From contig JAIOPH010000030.1 in assembly GCA_021414005.1 (NCBI GenBank), forward strand, positions 124,001 through 188,000: a stretch of 64,000 nt of DNA. The letters run 5' to 3'. This DNA comes from Chthoniobacter sp. Lineage in GTDB: Bacteria; Verrucomicrobiota; Verrucomicrobiia; Chthoniobacterales; Chthoniobacteraceae. Made by a program: the position numbers and the translations under genes. Within the stretch, counting starts at the first letter, position 1. Every line of letters begins with the position of its first letter. Below are positions 51,904-61,700 of this stretch, one piece after another. The notes below the pieces were generated by a model. That model made no database searches. It worked only from the letters and a program-made list of their open reading frames with translations, and had not been told where the DNA came from.

Positions 51904-52413
51904 TCAGTGCTCCGGGCCGCCTTTGGCCGACTCCGCTTCGGCGACCTGGCCGCCACCATCGCGACCCGGGAGTGCGGCCGGATTGCCGCCGCCTCCGAAG
52001 AGCCGCGCGAAGATCCGCTTGGGCGCGCTGGTGCCGGCTTCCTCGCCGGCAAGTTCGTGGTGCGCTTCACTCTTGGCGGTTTCCCATGCCGGGGCAAAGC
52101 CGGGCACGGTCAGCAGCATGCGCTTTTCCGCGCGGGCAAAAACTTCGAGATCGCGCTGAATCTTGCGGTCTGGCTGTTCGTTGAGGGCGTTGACTTTCAC
52201 CCGCAGCGTTTCGTTTTCCTTCCGCAGCGTCTCCACGTCGCCCTTCATTTTCTTCATCGTTTCGGCTTCGATCTCCAGCCGGTCGCTGAGATGCCGGCGA
52301 AAGCGGGAGAGTTCGCTTTTTAGCCGCAGATAGTTGTAGGTCGCGATAAGGAGAAAGACGCAGCCGAGGTAGAAGCCGAGGGCGAATTGACTGAGGAAGA
52401 TGTCTTGTTTCAC
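51904..52413 (-). CDS. Single-pass membrane protein with coiled coil
   Basis: 169 residues: one N-terminal transmembrane helix (LGFYLGCVFLLIATYNYL), a long predicted coiled coil (SRFRRHLSDRLEIEAETMKK, then MKGDVETLRKENETLRVKVN) and a variable tail. Resembles envelope or division-associated small proteins in architecture only. No recognised family. Downstream of panD, nine bases apart on the same strand. Confidence 0.65.
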   Translation of the reverse strand: MKQDIFLSQFALGFYLGCVFLLIATYNYLRLKSELSRFRRHLSDRLEIEAETMKKMKGDVETLRKENETLRVKVNALNEQPDRKIQRDLEVFARAEKRMLLTVPGFAPAWETAKSEAHHELAGEEAGTSAPKRIFARLFGGGGNPAALPGRDGGGQVAEAESAKGGPEH

Positions 52414-52422
52414 AGGATTGGG

Positions 52423-52815
52423 TTAGACGACGACTTGGAGATCGGGAGCCACGGAGCCGCCATCGTACCGGACGACTTCATTTTTTTCATTGAGCACGAT
52501 GACACGCGGTTTGTGTCCCGCGGCCTCTTCGGGCGTGAAGCTGCCAAAATTCATGATCGTGAGCCGGTCGCCAATTTTGCCGAGATGCGCCGTCGCACCG
52601 TTGAGCTGGATCTGCCCGGCCCCTGGTTCGCCGTAGATGACGTAGGTCTCAAACCGTTCGCCATTGCCCATGTTGCCGACGAGGATTTTTTCGTAAGGCA
52701 GCAGGCCCACGCGCTCGGCGAGATCGCGCGAAATGGTGAGGCTGCCCTCGTAGTGCAGACTCGCGCCGGTGACCGTGGCGCGATGGACTTTCGATTTCAA
52801 AAGGGTCAGTTGCAT
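52423..52815 (-). CDS. panD: Aspartate 1-decarboxylase
   Basis: 130 residues from the ATG at 52815 (MQLTLLKSKVHRATVTGASL). Makes beta-alanine for pantothenate and CoA. The self-cleavage site is HYEGSLTIS, where the serine becomes the pyruvoyl group, and the conserved NGERFETYVIYGEPG, LNGATAHLGKIGDRLTIM and PRVIVLNEKN follow. Complete and typical. No other pantothenate gene is adjacent. Confidence 0.96.
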   Translation of the reverse strand: MQLTLLKSKVHRATVTGASLHYEGSLTISRDLAERVGLLPYEKILVGNMGNGERFETYVIYGEPGAGQIQLNGATAHLGKIGDRLTIMNFGSFTPEEAAGHKPRVIVLNEKNEVVRYDGGSVAPDLQVVV

Positions 52816-52895
52816 GACGGCGCGCACGTTGCGGGATATTCCGGGAATTGCAAGAACGGCGGCGCCGATATGGGGCAGGGGGATGCCCGCCCCAA

Positions 52896-54104
52896 CTACG
52901 GAGCGTTGCCGACCTGATATGTCCGCCCCTTCCAACTCACGCCGCCGCCTGCCGAGCGCCGCCAGCTATTGAGCCCGATCGCCAGGCCCAGCACCTGCGC
53001 CACGGGATGCAGCACGCAGCTCAGCCACGAAGTGTGGAAGCGCCGCGTGAGTACGATGCGGATGAGGTAGATCACGGCGATTTGCGTGAAGACCAGCGGG
53101 CATGGTGCGAAGACGGCGAAAGCGAACGGCAGCAGAAAGCCGCAGACCTGCCACAGACCGATGACGAGGAAACTGGCGAGCGACTCCTCGAACGCGGCGC
53201 GGAGATTCTTTGTGAAGCCCTCCCACGTCTCCGCAAAGGAGCGATACATCCGCACGGTGGAAAACTGGAGAGCGTCGCAGTTGAAAAGCCGCATGCCGTC
53301 GCCCATTCGCCGGGCCACGGCGCGCCCGAGCGCCACATCCTCGACGACATGATCGCGTACCGCCGCGTGCCCGCCGATGCGGTCGTAGCCCGCGCGGCGG
53401 AAAAACATAAACTGCCCATTCGCCGCGCCCAGAATTCGCCGTGCCCCCACGGGCAGCCGCGCCGCGAGGTGCGGATGATTTTGCAAAAAACGCAGCAGCC
53501 AGTGCGGATACATGACCATGCCGAGCAGCAGGATCATTGGGATGATGAGCCGCTCGCCCCATGTCACCGCGAGCAGCCGCGGCCATGCGGAGACGAGGTC
53601 GGCGCGGTGTCGCTGCGCGAAAGCGACGGCGGCGGAGACTGTGCCAGGCGCGTGTGCCGTGTCGGCATCGGCGAAAAAGAGAAACGTCCCGCTGGCCTGT
53701 GCGGCGAGTTGATGGCAGGCCCAGCCTTTGCCCGTCCAGCCCGGCGGCAGCGCCGCGCCGGGGAGTACGCGCAGCCGAGGGTCGTCGGAGCGCAGGTTTT
53801 GCAAAATGTCGCCCGTGCCGTCGGTGGAGTGATCGTCGAGCACGAGCAGCTCGAAATTTGGATAATCCTGCGCCAGCAACGACCGCGCGCAGGTGCCGAT
53901 GTTCAGCGCTTCATTGCGCGCCGGAACGAGGATGGAAACGCGCGGTGCCTCTCCGGCAGGCGGCGGAGCGGTGGGGTGCAGGCTGTCGAAGCACGCCAAA
54001 TTCGCGATCACGTTCCCGAGGCCGAGCAGCAGCCCGGCGAGAATCGCGAGGTGGTAGAGCGTTTCGAGGTGCAAGAATGGTGGCGCAAACGGCGCGCCGG
54101 TCAC
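52896..54104 (-). CDS. Family 2 glycosyltransferase, membrane-associated (HpnB/CruC-like)
   Basis: 402 residues. One N-terminal helix (YHLAILAGLLLGLGNVIANL), the GT-A domain with VSILVPARNEALNIGTCARS, FELLVLDDHSTDGTGDILQN, a DAD motif in FFADADTAHAPGTV and VEDVALGRAVARR, then two C-terminal helices (FLVIGLWQVCGFLLPFAFAV region) and the tail WRRSAGGGVSWKGRTYQVG. The tail and layout match glycosyltransferases linked to hopanoid or carotenoid glycosylation, but no terpenoid gene is adjacent, so the acceptor is uncertain. It overlaps the start of nothing; the TVP38 gene lies upstream with a four-base overlap. Confidence 0.85.
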   Translation of the reverse strand: MTGAPFAPPFLHLETLYHLAILAGLLLGLGNVIANLACFDSLHPTAPPPAGEAPRVSILVPARNEALNIGTCARSLLAQDYPNFELLVLDDHSTDGTGDILQNLRSDDPRLRVLPGAALPPGWTGKGWACHQLAAQASGTFLFFADADTAHAPGTVSAAVAFAQRHRADLVSAWPRLLAVTWGERLIIPMILLLGMVMYPHWLLRFLQNHPHLAARLPVGARRILGAANGQFMFFRRAGYDRIGGHAAVRDHVVEDVALGRAVARRMGDGMRLFNCDALQFSTVRMYRSFAETWEGFTKNLRAAFEESLASFLVIGLWQVCGFLLPFAFAVFAPCPLVFTQIAVIYLIRIVLTRRFHTSWLSCVLHPVAQVLGLAIGLNSWRRSAGGGVSWKGRTYQVGNAP

Positions 54105-54745
54105 TTTCCGACGGGGGCGCCGTGCTCGTGGTCAGTCTTGGCCACAGCGGCTTTGGCGAGCTTGGTGATGTGGCGGAGGACGAGGAAAAAAGCGATGAGG
54201 CCGAGGGCGAGGAAAACGTATTCGCCGGGATGTCTGGCATGGCCCGCACCGGTCGCGGCGGCCAGGCCCTGCTGTGCGGTCGCGCCGAGCCAGACGATGA
54301 AGCAATTCGCCGGGATGATGGCAACGAAGGTAGCGAGCATGTAGGGCCAGAAGCCGACCGCGGTAAGACCGTAGGCGTAGTTGGCGATGCCGAAGGGAAC
54401 GGGACAGAGCCGCAGAAGGGCGATGATTTTCCAGCCCTCTCGTCCAACGGCATTGTCGATGAGGCGAAATTTTTCATGTTGTCCAAGCCAGCGCTGAACA
54501 GTGTTGCGGGCCAGATAGCGGGAGATGAGGAAGTTGACCGCCGCGCCAGCATTCGTGCCGAGGGTGATGGCGACAATGCCTTTCCAAAAACCAAAGATGC
54601 CACCTGCTCCGAGGGCGATAGGCGACAACGGGATGCCGACCATTTGCAGTAAAACAATCCCGCCCATATAAGCGAAAACGCCGAGCCAGCCGAGTTGCTG
54701 GAATTTGTCGTGGTATTGCAGGAAGAGATCGGTGAGGCGGTGCAT
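54101..54745 (-). CDS. TVP38/TMEM64 (DedA-like) membrane protein
   Basis: 214 residues with five or six hydrophobic helices. The VTT-domain signature is clear: PLSPIALGAGGIFGFWKGIV, TLGTNAGAAVNFLISRYLAR, REGWKIIALLRLCPVPFGIA and NYAYGLTAVGFWPYMLATFV. Such proteins are lipid scramblase or transporter relatives. Its end overlaps the glycosyltransferase gene (ATGA), so the two are probably co-translated and may act on the same lipid-linked material. Confidence 0.9.
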   Translation of the reverse strand: MHRLTDLFLQYHDKFQQLGWLGVFAYMGGIVLLQMVGIPLSPIALGAGGIFGFWKGIVAITLGTNAGAAVNFLISRYLARNTVQRWLGQHEKFRLIDNAVGREGWKIIALLRLCPVPFGIANYAYGLTAVGFWPYMLATFVAIIPANCFIVWLGATAQQGLAAATGAGHARHPGEYVFLALGLIAFFLVLRHITKLAKAAVAKTDHEHGAPVGK

Positions 54746-54869
54746 CAGTTTCAGGGAGCGCCGCTTCTCGCAGAAAGTGCCGAATTTGCAACCGCCGTCG
54801 GCGGCAGTCGAGGGGCGAAAATTTGGCTTTGGGTGAGACCATGCCGCGCGCTAGCTTTCGGCTCTCGCC

Positions 54870-57713
54870 ATGAACCCGATGAATCGCCCGGTACGCACCC
54901 CGCCTCCTCCATCTTCTGCATCCAGCAAGGGCTGGCTAATGATCCTTCTTCTGGTCGGAGGAATGAGCGTCTCGGGATTTTTGTTTTACCGTTCGCTGAA
55001 TTCGCGTCCGAAACCATCTCCAGTGGTGGCCGTGGAGGCACCGCCCGCGCCGCCCGAACCTGTGGTGGAAACCCCGCCGCCCGCCGAACCCGCTCCGGTG
55101 CCAAAGGGCCCTGATCCGGCGATCGAGTTGGCGCGGGTGCAGGCGCGCATCGAGGCTGTGCGTGCAGTCGAGACGGTGCGCCCGCAAATGGGGCGGGGTG
55201 ACTTTACCGGTGCGGCCAAAGCGCTGGAGGCCTGGCTGGCGGCGCATCCCGAGCACGCGCAGCGGGCGCTGGTGGAGCATCAGGTTGCGCGGCTGCGCGC
55301 GGCGGAGCAAGCCGTTCCGCTGCTGCTGGCGCAACCGGCGGCGCTGGCGGGGGCGCAGATTTCGGTGGGCAGTGCGGTATGGCAGGTGAGCCGCGTGGCG
55401 AATGGCAAGCTGCTGTGCAAGGTGCAGGCGCAGTTTGGGCTGGTGGAGCGGCCGGTCGAAATCTCCGCCCTGAGCGAAGCGGCGCTGCTCCAACTCATGC
55501 AGCGCGCGGACGCGGCGGGGCAGGGGACGCTCGCGCCGGGCTATCTGCTGGGGCTCGGCAAAACGGCGGAGGCCGCAGCCGCTCTGCGTGGCACCTCAGC
55601 GAAGGTGGAAGCGATGCGCGCGGATGTCGCCGAGTGCGTGGCCGTGGCGCGCGACGCGGAACTGCTCGCGGAGCTGGATGGTGTGGAGGCGCTGGTGGCC
55701 CGACACGAGACGGACAGCGCGCAGGAGCGGCTGGCGCGGTGCGAGGCGACCTTCGCGGGACACGAGTTTCTGACCATTGCCTATGTCTCAAAAATCAGCG
55801 ACTGGCGGGGGCAACTCGCGAAGACTCCCGCACGGACGCCGGTCCCGACACCCGCGCCGACGACGGTGGCCGACGCCTACCCAGGACTTCCGGTTTTCAC
55901 TCTCTCGACGGCGGTCGCCGTGGGAGATCCCGATCGCAAGCAACTCCAACTCGCCGCGGAGTGGGCGGCCTCGACCGGAAACTGGGACCGCCATTTCACC
56001 GCGCTGAAAAATGCCCTCGCCACCGCCGCGGGCAGCGGCCCATGGCAGCAGCATCCGCAGAATCTCGACCGCCTCATCGGTCTCGGCACGCCCGCGCTGG
56101 CCACCGAGCAGGCGCGGTTCATTCGCGCGGTGGGCGCGGCTGAATTGACGAAGTTCACTGCGGTGGAAAAGAGCAGGGACTTCCTCAAGTGGCTGCTCGT
56201 CCGCCCAGTGGTGCTCGCCGCCTTTAATGACACCGTGGAGCCGCAGGACCAGGCGGCGAACGCCCTCGCGGAATGGCGCACCATCTGGTACGACGATGAG
56301 GAGAATCGCGAGAAATACGCGAACCTCGCGATCGCGTGTGCGCTCGTCTTTGACCAGGCCGTCCGCATCAGTCCGGACGTTTATGGCTTTGGCAAAACGG
56401 AGAGTTCCAGCAGCGGCGGTTCGGCCAAGGAGGTCTCCGCCCTCGGACGCTATCGCTTTTACCGCGACTGTGCGAAGAAGGGCTCGCTGAAAGTCCCCCT
56501 CGCTGAGATGATGCCGTGGGAGCTGGTTTGGGTGGTGGATGCGCCAGTGCCCGACAGCGAATTGGTCTGGGCGCAGCAGCATGCAAATTTCAGCCGCCGC
56601 GACTGGGGCAAGGCCTACCCGCACATTCGCTACCGGATGGATCGCGCCACGCAGGGCGTGAATCCTTACAAGGCTTACACCCTCGCCGAGATCGAAAAGG
56701 AGGGCGGCGTTTGCGGCGACCAGGCCTACTTCGCGGCGATGACCGCGAAGGCAAACGGCATTCCGGCGATGGTCATCTCCGGTGAAGGCGACCGTGGCGG
56801 ACACGCGTGGATGGGCTTCGAGTTGGCGCGCAGTGAATGGAAGCTGGATAACGGGCGTTACGCCGATAACTACGCCGCCGGCACCACCCGCCACCCGCAG
56901 ACCGGCGCGACGATCAAGGAACATGAGTTGCGCCAGCTCACCGATCCCGCCCGTCGCACGCCGAGCTATGAGAAAAGCGACAAGCTGCTCGCGCTTTCCG
57001 CGCTGCTCGCCGAGGCCGGACAGCGCCAGCTCGCCACAGTGGCGCTCACGACCGCGCTCACGCTTGCCCCAAAAAATTTCGACGCCTGGACGGCGAAGCT
57101 CGCCCAACTCGCTGCGGCCAAGGTGACCGCCGCGGAATATCTCCGCGAAAGCGCCCGCATGCGCGTGACCTTTCGCGAATTCTCCGATCTCGTGCAGACG
57201 ATCGACAAACGTGAGGCCGACTACCTTGCCGCCAATGGCGACGCCGACGCCGCGCGCAAGCTCGTCCACACGCAAACGGGTCGCATGGAGCGTAAGGACG
57301 GCGAGCGCTCCGATCTGATCATTGATAATGTGGTGCGCGAAGCGGAGATGGCGGAGAAAGCCGGCGAAACCGAAAAAGTGGGGCGCATCTATCGCGATGC
57401 CTTGAAAGACAAAGGAACCGAGGTGGTGCCGTTCAAGAAGGTCGCCGGTCACTACTACGACTGGGCCAAGAAGAGCAACAAGGGCCCTGAAACGGTGCGC
57501 GAACTTATCTCGTTTTTCGATCGCAAGCACGACATGCCGACGACGGACACCTTTGCCATGGGGGCGTATCGCGGGGCGCTCGGGATGCTCATCGACATGA
57601 CCAAGGAGCAGAAGATGGAACCGCAGCAGCACCAGCTCGAGCGCCGCGAGGTAAAGCTTAAAGAGCTTCAGGAAAAGCAGGGCAAACTGCAGAGCAAGGG
57701 CGCGGATCGCTGA
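54870..57713 (+). CDS. Large membrane-anchored protein with transglutaminase-like domain
   Basis: 947 residues. One N-terminal transmembrane helix (WLMILLLVGGMSVSGFLFY) and a proline-rich linker lead to a helical, TPR-like region of repeated alanine-rich helices (about 85-480). Near 600-670 a transglutaminase-like core appears: GGVCGDQAYFAAMTAKANGI with Cys615, GGHAWMGFEL with His645 and WKLDNGRYADN with Asp660, the order of the Cys-His-Asp triad. More helical repeats follow and the C-terminus is charged (RREVKLKELQEKQGKLQSK). Likely a periplasmic protease or cross-linking enzyme, or an inactive relative; target unknown. Divergent from the TVP38 gene. Confidence 0.75.
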   Translation: MNPMNRPVRTPPPPSSASSKGWLMILLLVGGMSVSGFLFYRSLNSRPKPSPVVAVEAPPAPPEPVVETPPPAEPAPVPKGPDPAIELARVQARIEAVRAVETVRPQMGRGDFTGAAKALEAWLAAHPEHAQRALVEHQVARLRAAEQAVPLLLAQPAALAGAQISVGSAVWQVSRVANGKLLCKVQAQFGLVERPVEISALSEAALLQLMQRADAAGQGTLAPGYLLGLGKTAEAAAALRGTSAKVEAMRADVAECVAVARDAELLAELDGVEALVARHETDSAQERLARCEATFAGHEFLTIAYVSKISDWRGQLAKTPARTPVPTPAPTTVADAYPGLPVFTLSTAVAVGDPDRKQLQLAAEWAASTGNWDRHFTALKNALATAAGSGPWQQHPQNLDRLIGLGTPALATEQARFIRAVGAAELTKFTAVEKSRDFLKWLLVRPVVLAAFNDTVEPQDQAANALAEWRTIWYDDEENREKYANLAIACALVFDQAVRISPDVYGFGKTESSSSGGSAKEVSALGRYRFYRDCAKKGSLKVPLAEMMPWELVWVVDAPVPDSELVWAQQHANFSRRDWGKAYPHIRYRMDRATQGVNPYKAYTLAEIEKEGGVCGDQAYFAAMTAKANGIPAMVISGEGDRGGHAWMGFELARSEWKLDNGRYADNYAAGTTRHPQTGATIKEHELRQLTDPARRTPSYEKSDKLLALSALLAEAGQRQLATVALTTALTLAPKNFDAWTAKLAQLAAAKVTAAEYLRESARMRVTFREFSDLVQTIDKREADYLAANGDADAARKLVHTQTGRMERKDGERSDLIIDNVVREAEMAEKAGETEKVGRIYRDALKDKGTEVVPFKKVAGHYYDWAKKSNKGPETVRELISFFDRKHDMPTTDTFAMGAYRGALGMLIDMTKEQKMEPQQHQLERREVKLKELQEKQGKLQSKGADR

Positions 57714-57725
57714 CGGGAGCGGCGG

Positions 57726-58496
57726 CTAAATGTTCGCGCCGGGAGCGAGCAATCGGATCAATGCCGACCGCGCCGCGCCGACGCCTTTGTAGTCCGCCAT
57801 GGCTTCGGGCATGGTGTGCAGCGCGCGGGCGATCCGCCGGCCGATTTCAGGGTCCGCCGCCGCTTCGTCGAGGCGGTGATTGCTCACGCGGATGCCAAAA
57901 AGCAGGCAGCGCGTCACCGGCAGCCGCGTCAAAAACTGCCGCTCCAGGCGGACCCACGTCGTCTCCAGACGTGCCTCCGCTGTGAGGCGAGGCAGCCTGC
58001 GTACGGGGTGAAAGTTCAGTTCCGTGTGCGCGCTCAGGCCCCAGTTTTCCCGCTCCCATGCCGCCTCGCACGCGATCCGCGCCAGAAACGTTTGAATGCT
58101 CGCGCCGATTGTCTGTTGCAAAGCCGGCACCGGCGCATGCACCGCGCTCAGTGGCAGCCCGAGCTTTTCCGGCAGCGACCATGCGGACGGAAAAATCACC
58201 TCGCCCGCCACCGCCACGGGTTCGGTTTCGATGTCCGCCGAGAGCACCACCCAATCCGCCTCTGGCTCCGGTGCCCACTGCCGCATCCACGCCACGGCCT
58301 CGACACGGCCAGCCTCGCCTTCCGGGCGACAGCCGACGAAAAGTTCGGGACTCGCCTCCCGCCAGCGTTTGCGCTCCGCCAGAATCGCACCCGCTTTGTC
58401 CCACACGCCCCAATACGCCGCCGCGTCACCCGCCCGTAGCGACATTGGCAAACGAAAATCCGCATCGGGAAACAAGCGTCGCCAGTCAGGAATCAT
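57726..58496 (-). CDS. DUF3445 protein (heme-dependent oxidative N-demethylase-like)
   Basis: 256 residues from the ATG at 58496 (MIPDWRRLFPDADFRLPMSL). Family marks: opening LRAGDAAAYWGVWDK, WVVLSADIETEPVAVAGEVI, FPSAWSLPEKLGLPLSAVHA PVP-type segment, and RLERQFLTRLPVTRCLLFGI. Members bind heme through a PAS-like fold and some demethylate amines oxidatively. Substrate here is unknown. It converges on the transglutaminase-like gene with 12 bases between the stops. Confidence 0.85.
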   Translation of the reverse strand: MIPDWRRLFPDADFRLPMSLRAGDAAAYWGVWDKAGAILAERKRWREASPELFVGCRPEGEAGRVEAVAWMRQWAPEPEADWVVLSADIETEPVAVAGEVIFPSAWSLPEKLGLPLSAVHAPVPALQQTIGASIQTFLARIACEAAWERENWGLSAHTELNFHPVRRLPRLTAEARLETTWVRLERQFLTRLPVTRCLLFGIRVSNHRLDEAAADPEIGRRIARALHTMPEAMADYKGVGAARSALIRLLAPGANI

Positions 58497-58736
58497 CGAG
58501 GGATTCAAACGAGCGGATGCTTTCACCGCAAGCGCGCTGCGCGTCGAAGATTTCACTCTCGGTTCGTAGAAGGCAGCCGTCTGCCGGGAGAAAGGGATCG
58601 TTCCGGCTGAAACCACACCATCTGGGGACCACTTTTGTCGCCGACCCCAATATATTGTGCTTGCGGGTGAAAATGGCCGCTCCTAATTTCCGGGCCGTTC
58701 GTCCGCTTTTCACCTCAATTTCACCCCAAAAACGCC

Positions 58737-61700
58737 ATGTATCTCCAATCCCTCGAACTCTTCGGTTTCAAGTCTTTCGCCCCCAAAACCAAGATGGAAT
58801 TCCATCGCGGCGTGACCGCGGTGGTCGGGCCGAACGGGTGCGGAAAATCCAACGTGCTGGACGCGATGCGGTGGGTGCTGGGCGAGCAGTCGGCCAAGGC
58901 GCTGCGCGGCGGCGAAATGTCGGACGTGATTTTCAGCGGGACGGATTCCCGCGCGGCGGTGGGCATGGCGGAGGTGTCGATGACGTTTGCCGAATGCGAG
59001 GAGCAACTCGGCCTGGACTGGCATGAAGTCACGATCACGCGCCGCGTTTTCAAGGACGGAGGGAGTGAGTATCTGCTGAACAAAACGCCCTGCCGGCTGA
59101 AGGACATCCAGCAGCTTTTCATGGACACGGGCATCGGGCGCTCGGCCTACTCGATCATGGAACAGGGCAAGATCGACATGATCCTGTCGTCACGGCCGGA
59201 GGATCGGCGCGCGATTTTCGAGGAGGCGGCGGGGATCACGAAATACAAGGCGCAGAAGCGCGAGGCGTTGCGCAAGCTGGAGGCCACGGAGGCGAATCTG
59301 CTGCGGCTCGAGGACATCGTGAAAGAGGTGAAGCGGCAGATCGGTTCGCTCCAGCGGCAGGCGGGAAAGGCGCGGCGTTATCAGGCGCTGATCAGCGATT
59401 TGAAGCTGCTGGAAACGCACGCGGCAAAGCGGCAGTTCGACGCGCTGGAGGAGGCGCGCGTGACCGCCAAGCAAGAGCTGGCGCGGCTCGCCGACCGGCA
59501 GGTGGAGTGCGAGCAGGAGATCGAATCGCGCGAAAGCGAGGTCGCCGTGCAGCGGGCGGCGCTGGAGGAAATGGAGCAGCGGCTGAACCAGGCGCGCCAG
59601 TCGGTCAACGATCTGCGCACACGCATTTCGAACCACGAGAGCCGGATCATTTTCAACGAGGAGCGCGCGCAGGAATTCACGCAGCTCGTCGAGCGCTATC
59701 GCGCGGACGTGGCGGGCGCAGAGGAGAAATTCCGCATCGCCGAGACGCAGCTTCACGATACCGACATCGAGCTGGAGCAGATCACCACGATGCTCGCGGG
59801 CGAGTTGCGGGTCATGGAGGAAAAGCAGGCTGCCGTCGCCGCGCTGACCGGTCAGCGGCAGGAGGCGGAGCAGACGATCAGCGGCGTGGCAAATGACGCG
59901 GCGCGCATCGAGAGCCGCATCAGCGGCCTGCGCGGGCAGATTTCCAGCGTCTCGCAGCAGCGCGATGGCGCGGAGGCGCGGCTGAGCATTCTTTCGGGCG
60001 AACTGGAGCAGCTCACCTTTGCCTTCACGCAATTCACCGACCGGCTGCGCGACACGCAGGCCGAGATTGAGCGCGCGGTCAGCGACGCCGAGGCGCGCGC
60101 CGCCCAGCTCGCCGACAGCGAGGCGCAGCTCCGCGAGGCGCAAAGCGGGCTGGCGGAAACCGACCGCGAACTCCGCGACGCGCAGCGTTCGCTGGCGGAG
60201 AAAGACTCGAAGCTCGAAGTGCTCCGCGCGCTGAACGCGGGCGGCGAAGGTTTCTCCGAAGGCACCCAGGCCGTGCTCCGCGGGCTGGACAATCCCGACT
60301 TTTTCAAACCCGCGATCCTCGGCGCGCTGGCGCAGTTCATTGAGGTCGCGCCGGAATTTGTCACCGCCGCGGAGGCCGCGCTGGGCGTGAATCTCCAGGC
60401 GATCGTGATGAAGGACACGATGATCGCGGAGTCGGTGGTGAAGACGCTGACCGCGCAGAAACTCGGCAAGGCGGCGCTCGCGCTGCGGGAACTGGAGAAC
60501 CATTTCGACCACAAGGCCGAACCACTGGCGCTGCCCGAAGGCGCGATCGACTGGCTCATCCGCAAAATCACGCCGCAGCCCGAAGTGCAGCGGCTCGTCG
60601 AACGGCTGGTCAACCACACCGTCCTCGTGCCCGACCTCGAAACGGCGCTCCGCATTTTCCCGCAGGTGCGCGGCTCGGCGGTCGTCACGCTCGCGGGCGA
60701 GGTGCTCACCGGCCACGGCGTGCTGCATGCCGGCCAGACCGGCGAGGCGGTGAATTCCGTGCTCGCGCGGAAAAACCAGATCCACACGCTCGAAGCCGAG
60801 GCCGCGCAGTTCCAGCAGCAGATCGAAGGCGTGACGGTGCGCCGCAACGCGCTCGTAGCCGAAATCGAAACGGCCCAGGCGCGGTTGGACGAAGCGCGCG
60901 AAGAAAAGCAGAACGCCACCCTCCTTGTCTCCACGCTGCGCGGCCAGCTCGCGATGGTCGAGCGCGAGGCGAAGGAGACCGAACGCAAACAGCAGAACCT
61001 CGAAGGCGAACGCGCGAGCAGCGAGGCGCGGCATCGCGAGGCGGCGGATCGCGTGGGCGGGTTGGAAGCGGAGATCGCCAGCGGGCTCGGGCAGCTTGAG
61101 GAACTCCAGACGCGCCGCGCCGAAGCGCAGAACCAGCTCGAAGTCCTGCGCGCCCGCGAAGGCGAACTCGGCGGCGAACTCAACGAGCTGCGCGTCAAGG
61201 TCGCCACCGAGCGCCAGCGCCACTCTTCACTCCACCATCAGCGCCAGCCCATGGAAGCGCGGCTAACCGAGCTGACCGAGCTCATCGCCGCGCGCAAACA
61301 GGACATCGTCAACTACGAGCAGCGCGCGGACTCGATGCTCGCGGAAAACGCGGAGATCGAAACGAATCTCGAACGCCTGCGCGGACAGGTTGGCGAAGGC
61401 GAAAGCGCCGTGGCCGCGCTGCTCGAAGAGCGCGCCGGGATGGCATCAGCCGTCGAGGAGCTGGCGAACGGCCTGCGCGTCCTGCGCCACCAGCTCACCG
61501 AAGCGCACGACCAGCGCAGCCGGCTCGACGTGAAACACACGCAGTACGAAATGAAGCTCACCGCGCTGACCGAGCACATCCAAAAGCGCTACCAGCTCGA
61601 TCTCGCGACCTTTGAGCGCGATCTCCACGGCTTGCGCGTGGCCATTCGCGACCACGCGAAACGCCAGGCCCGTGGCGCGGACGCCCCGTCCGCCGATGGT

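Noticed and set aside
55788..57632. 614-codon minus-strand frame opposite the transglutaminase-like gene
   Set aside because: The plus-strand frame has a membrane anchor and catalytic triad; the antisense frame shows none.
59190..61223. Long open minus-strand frame of 677 codons inside smc
   Set aside because: It is antisense to the SMC coiled coil, has low-complexity Arg/Leu/Ala composition and no recognisable domain; a by-product of high GC.
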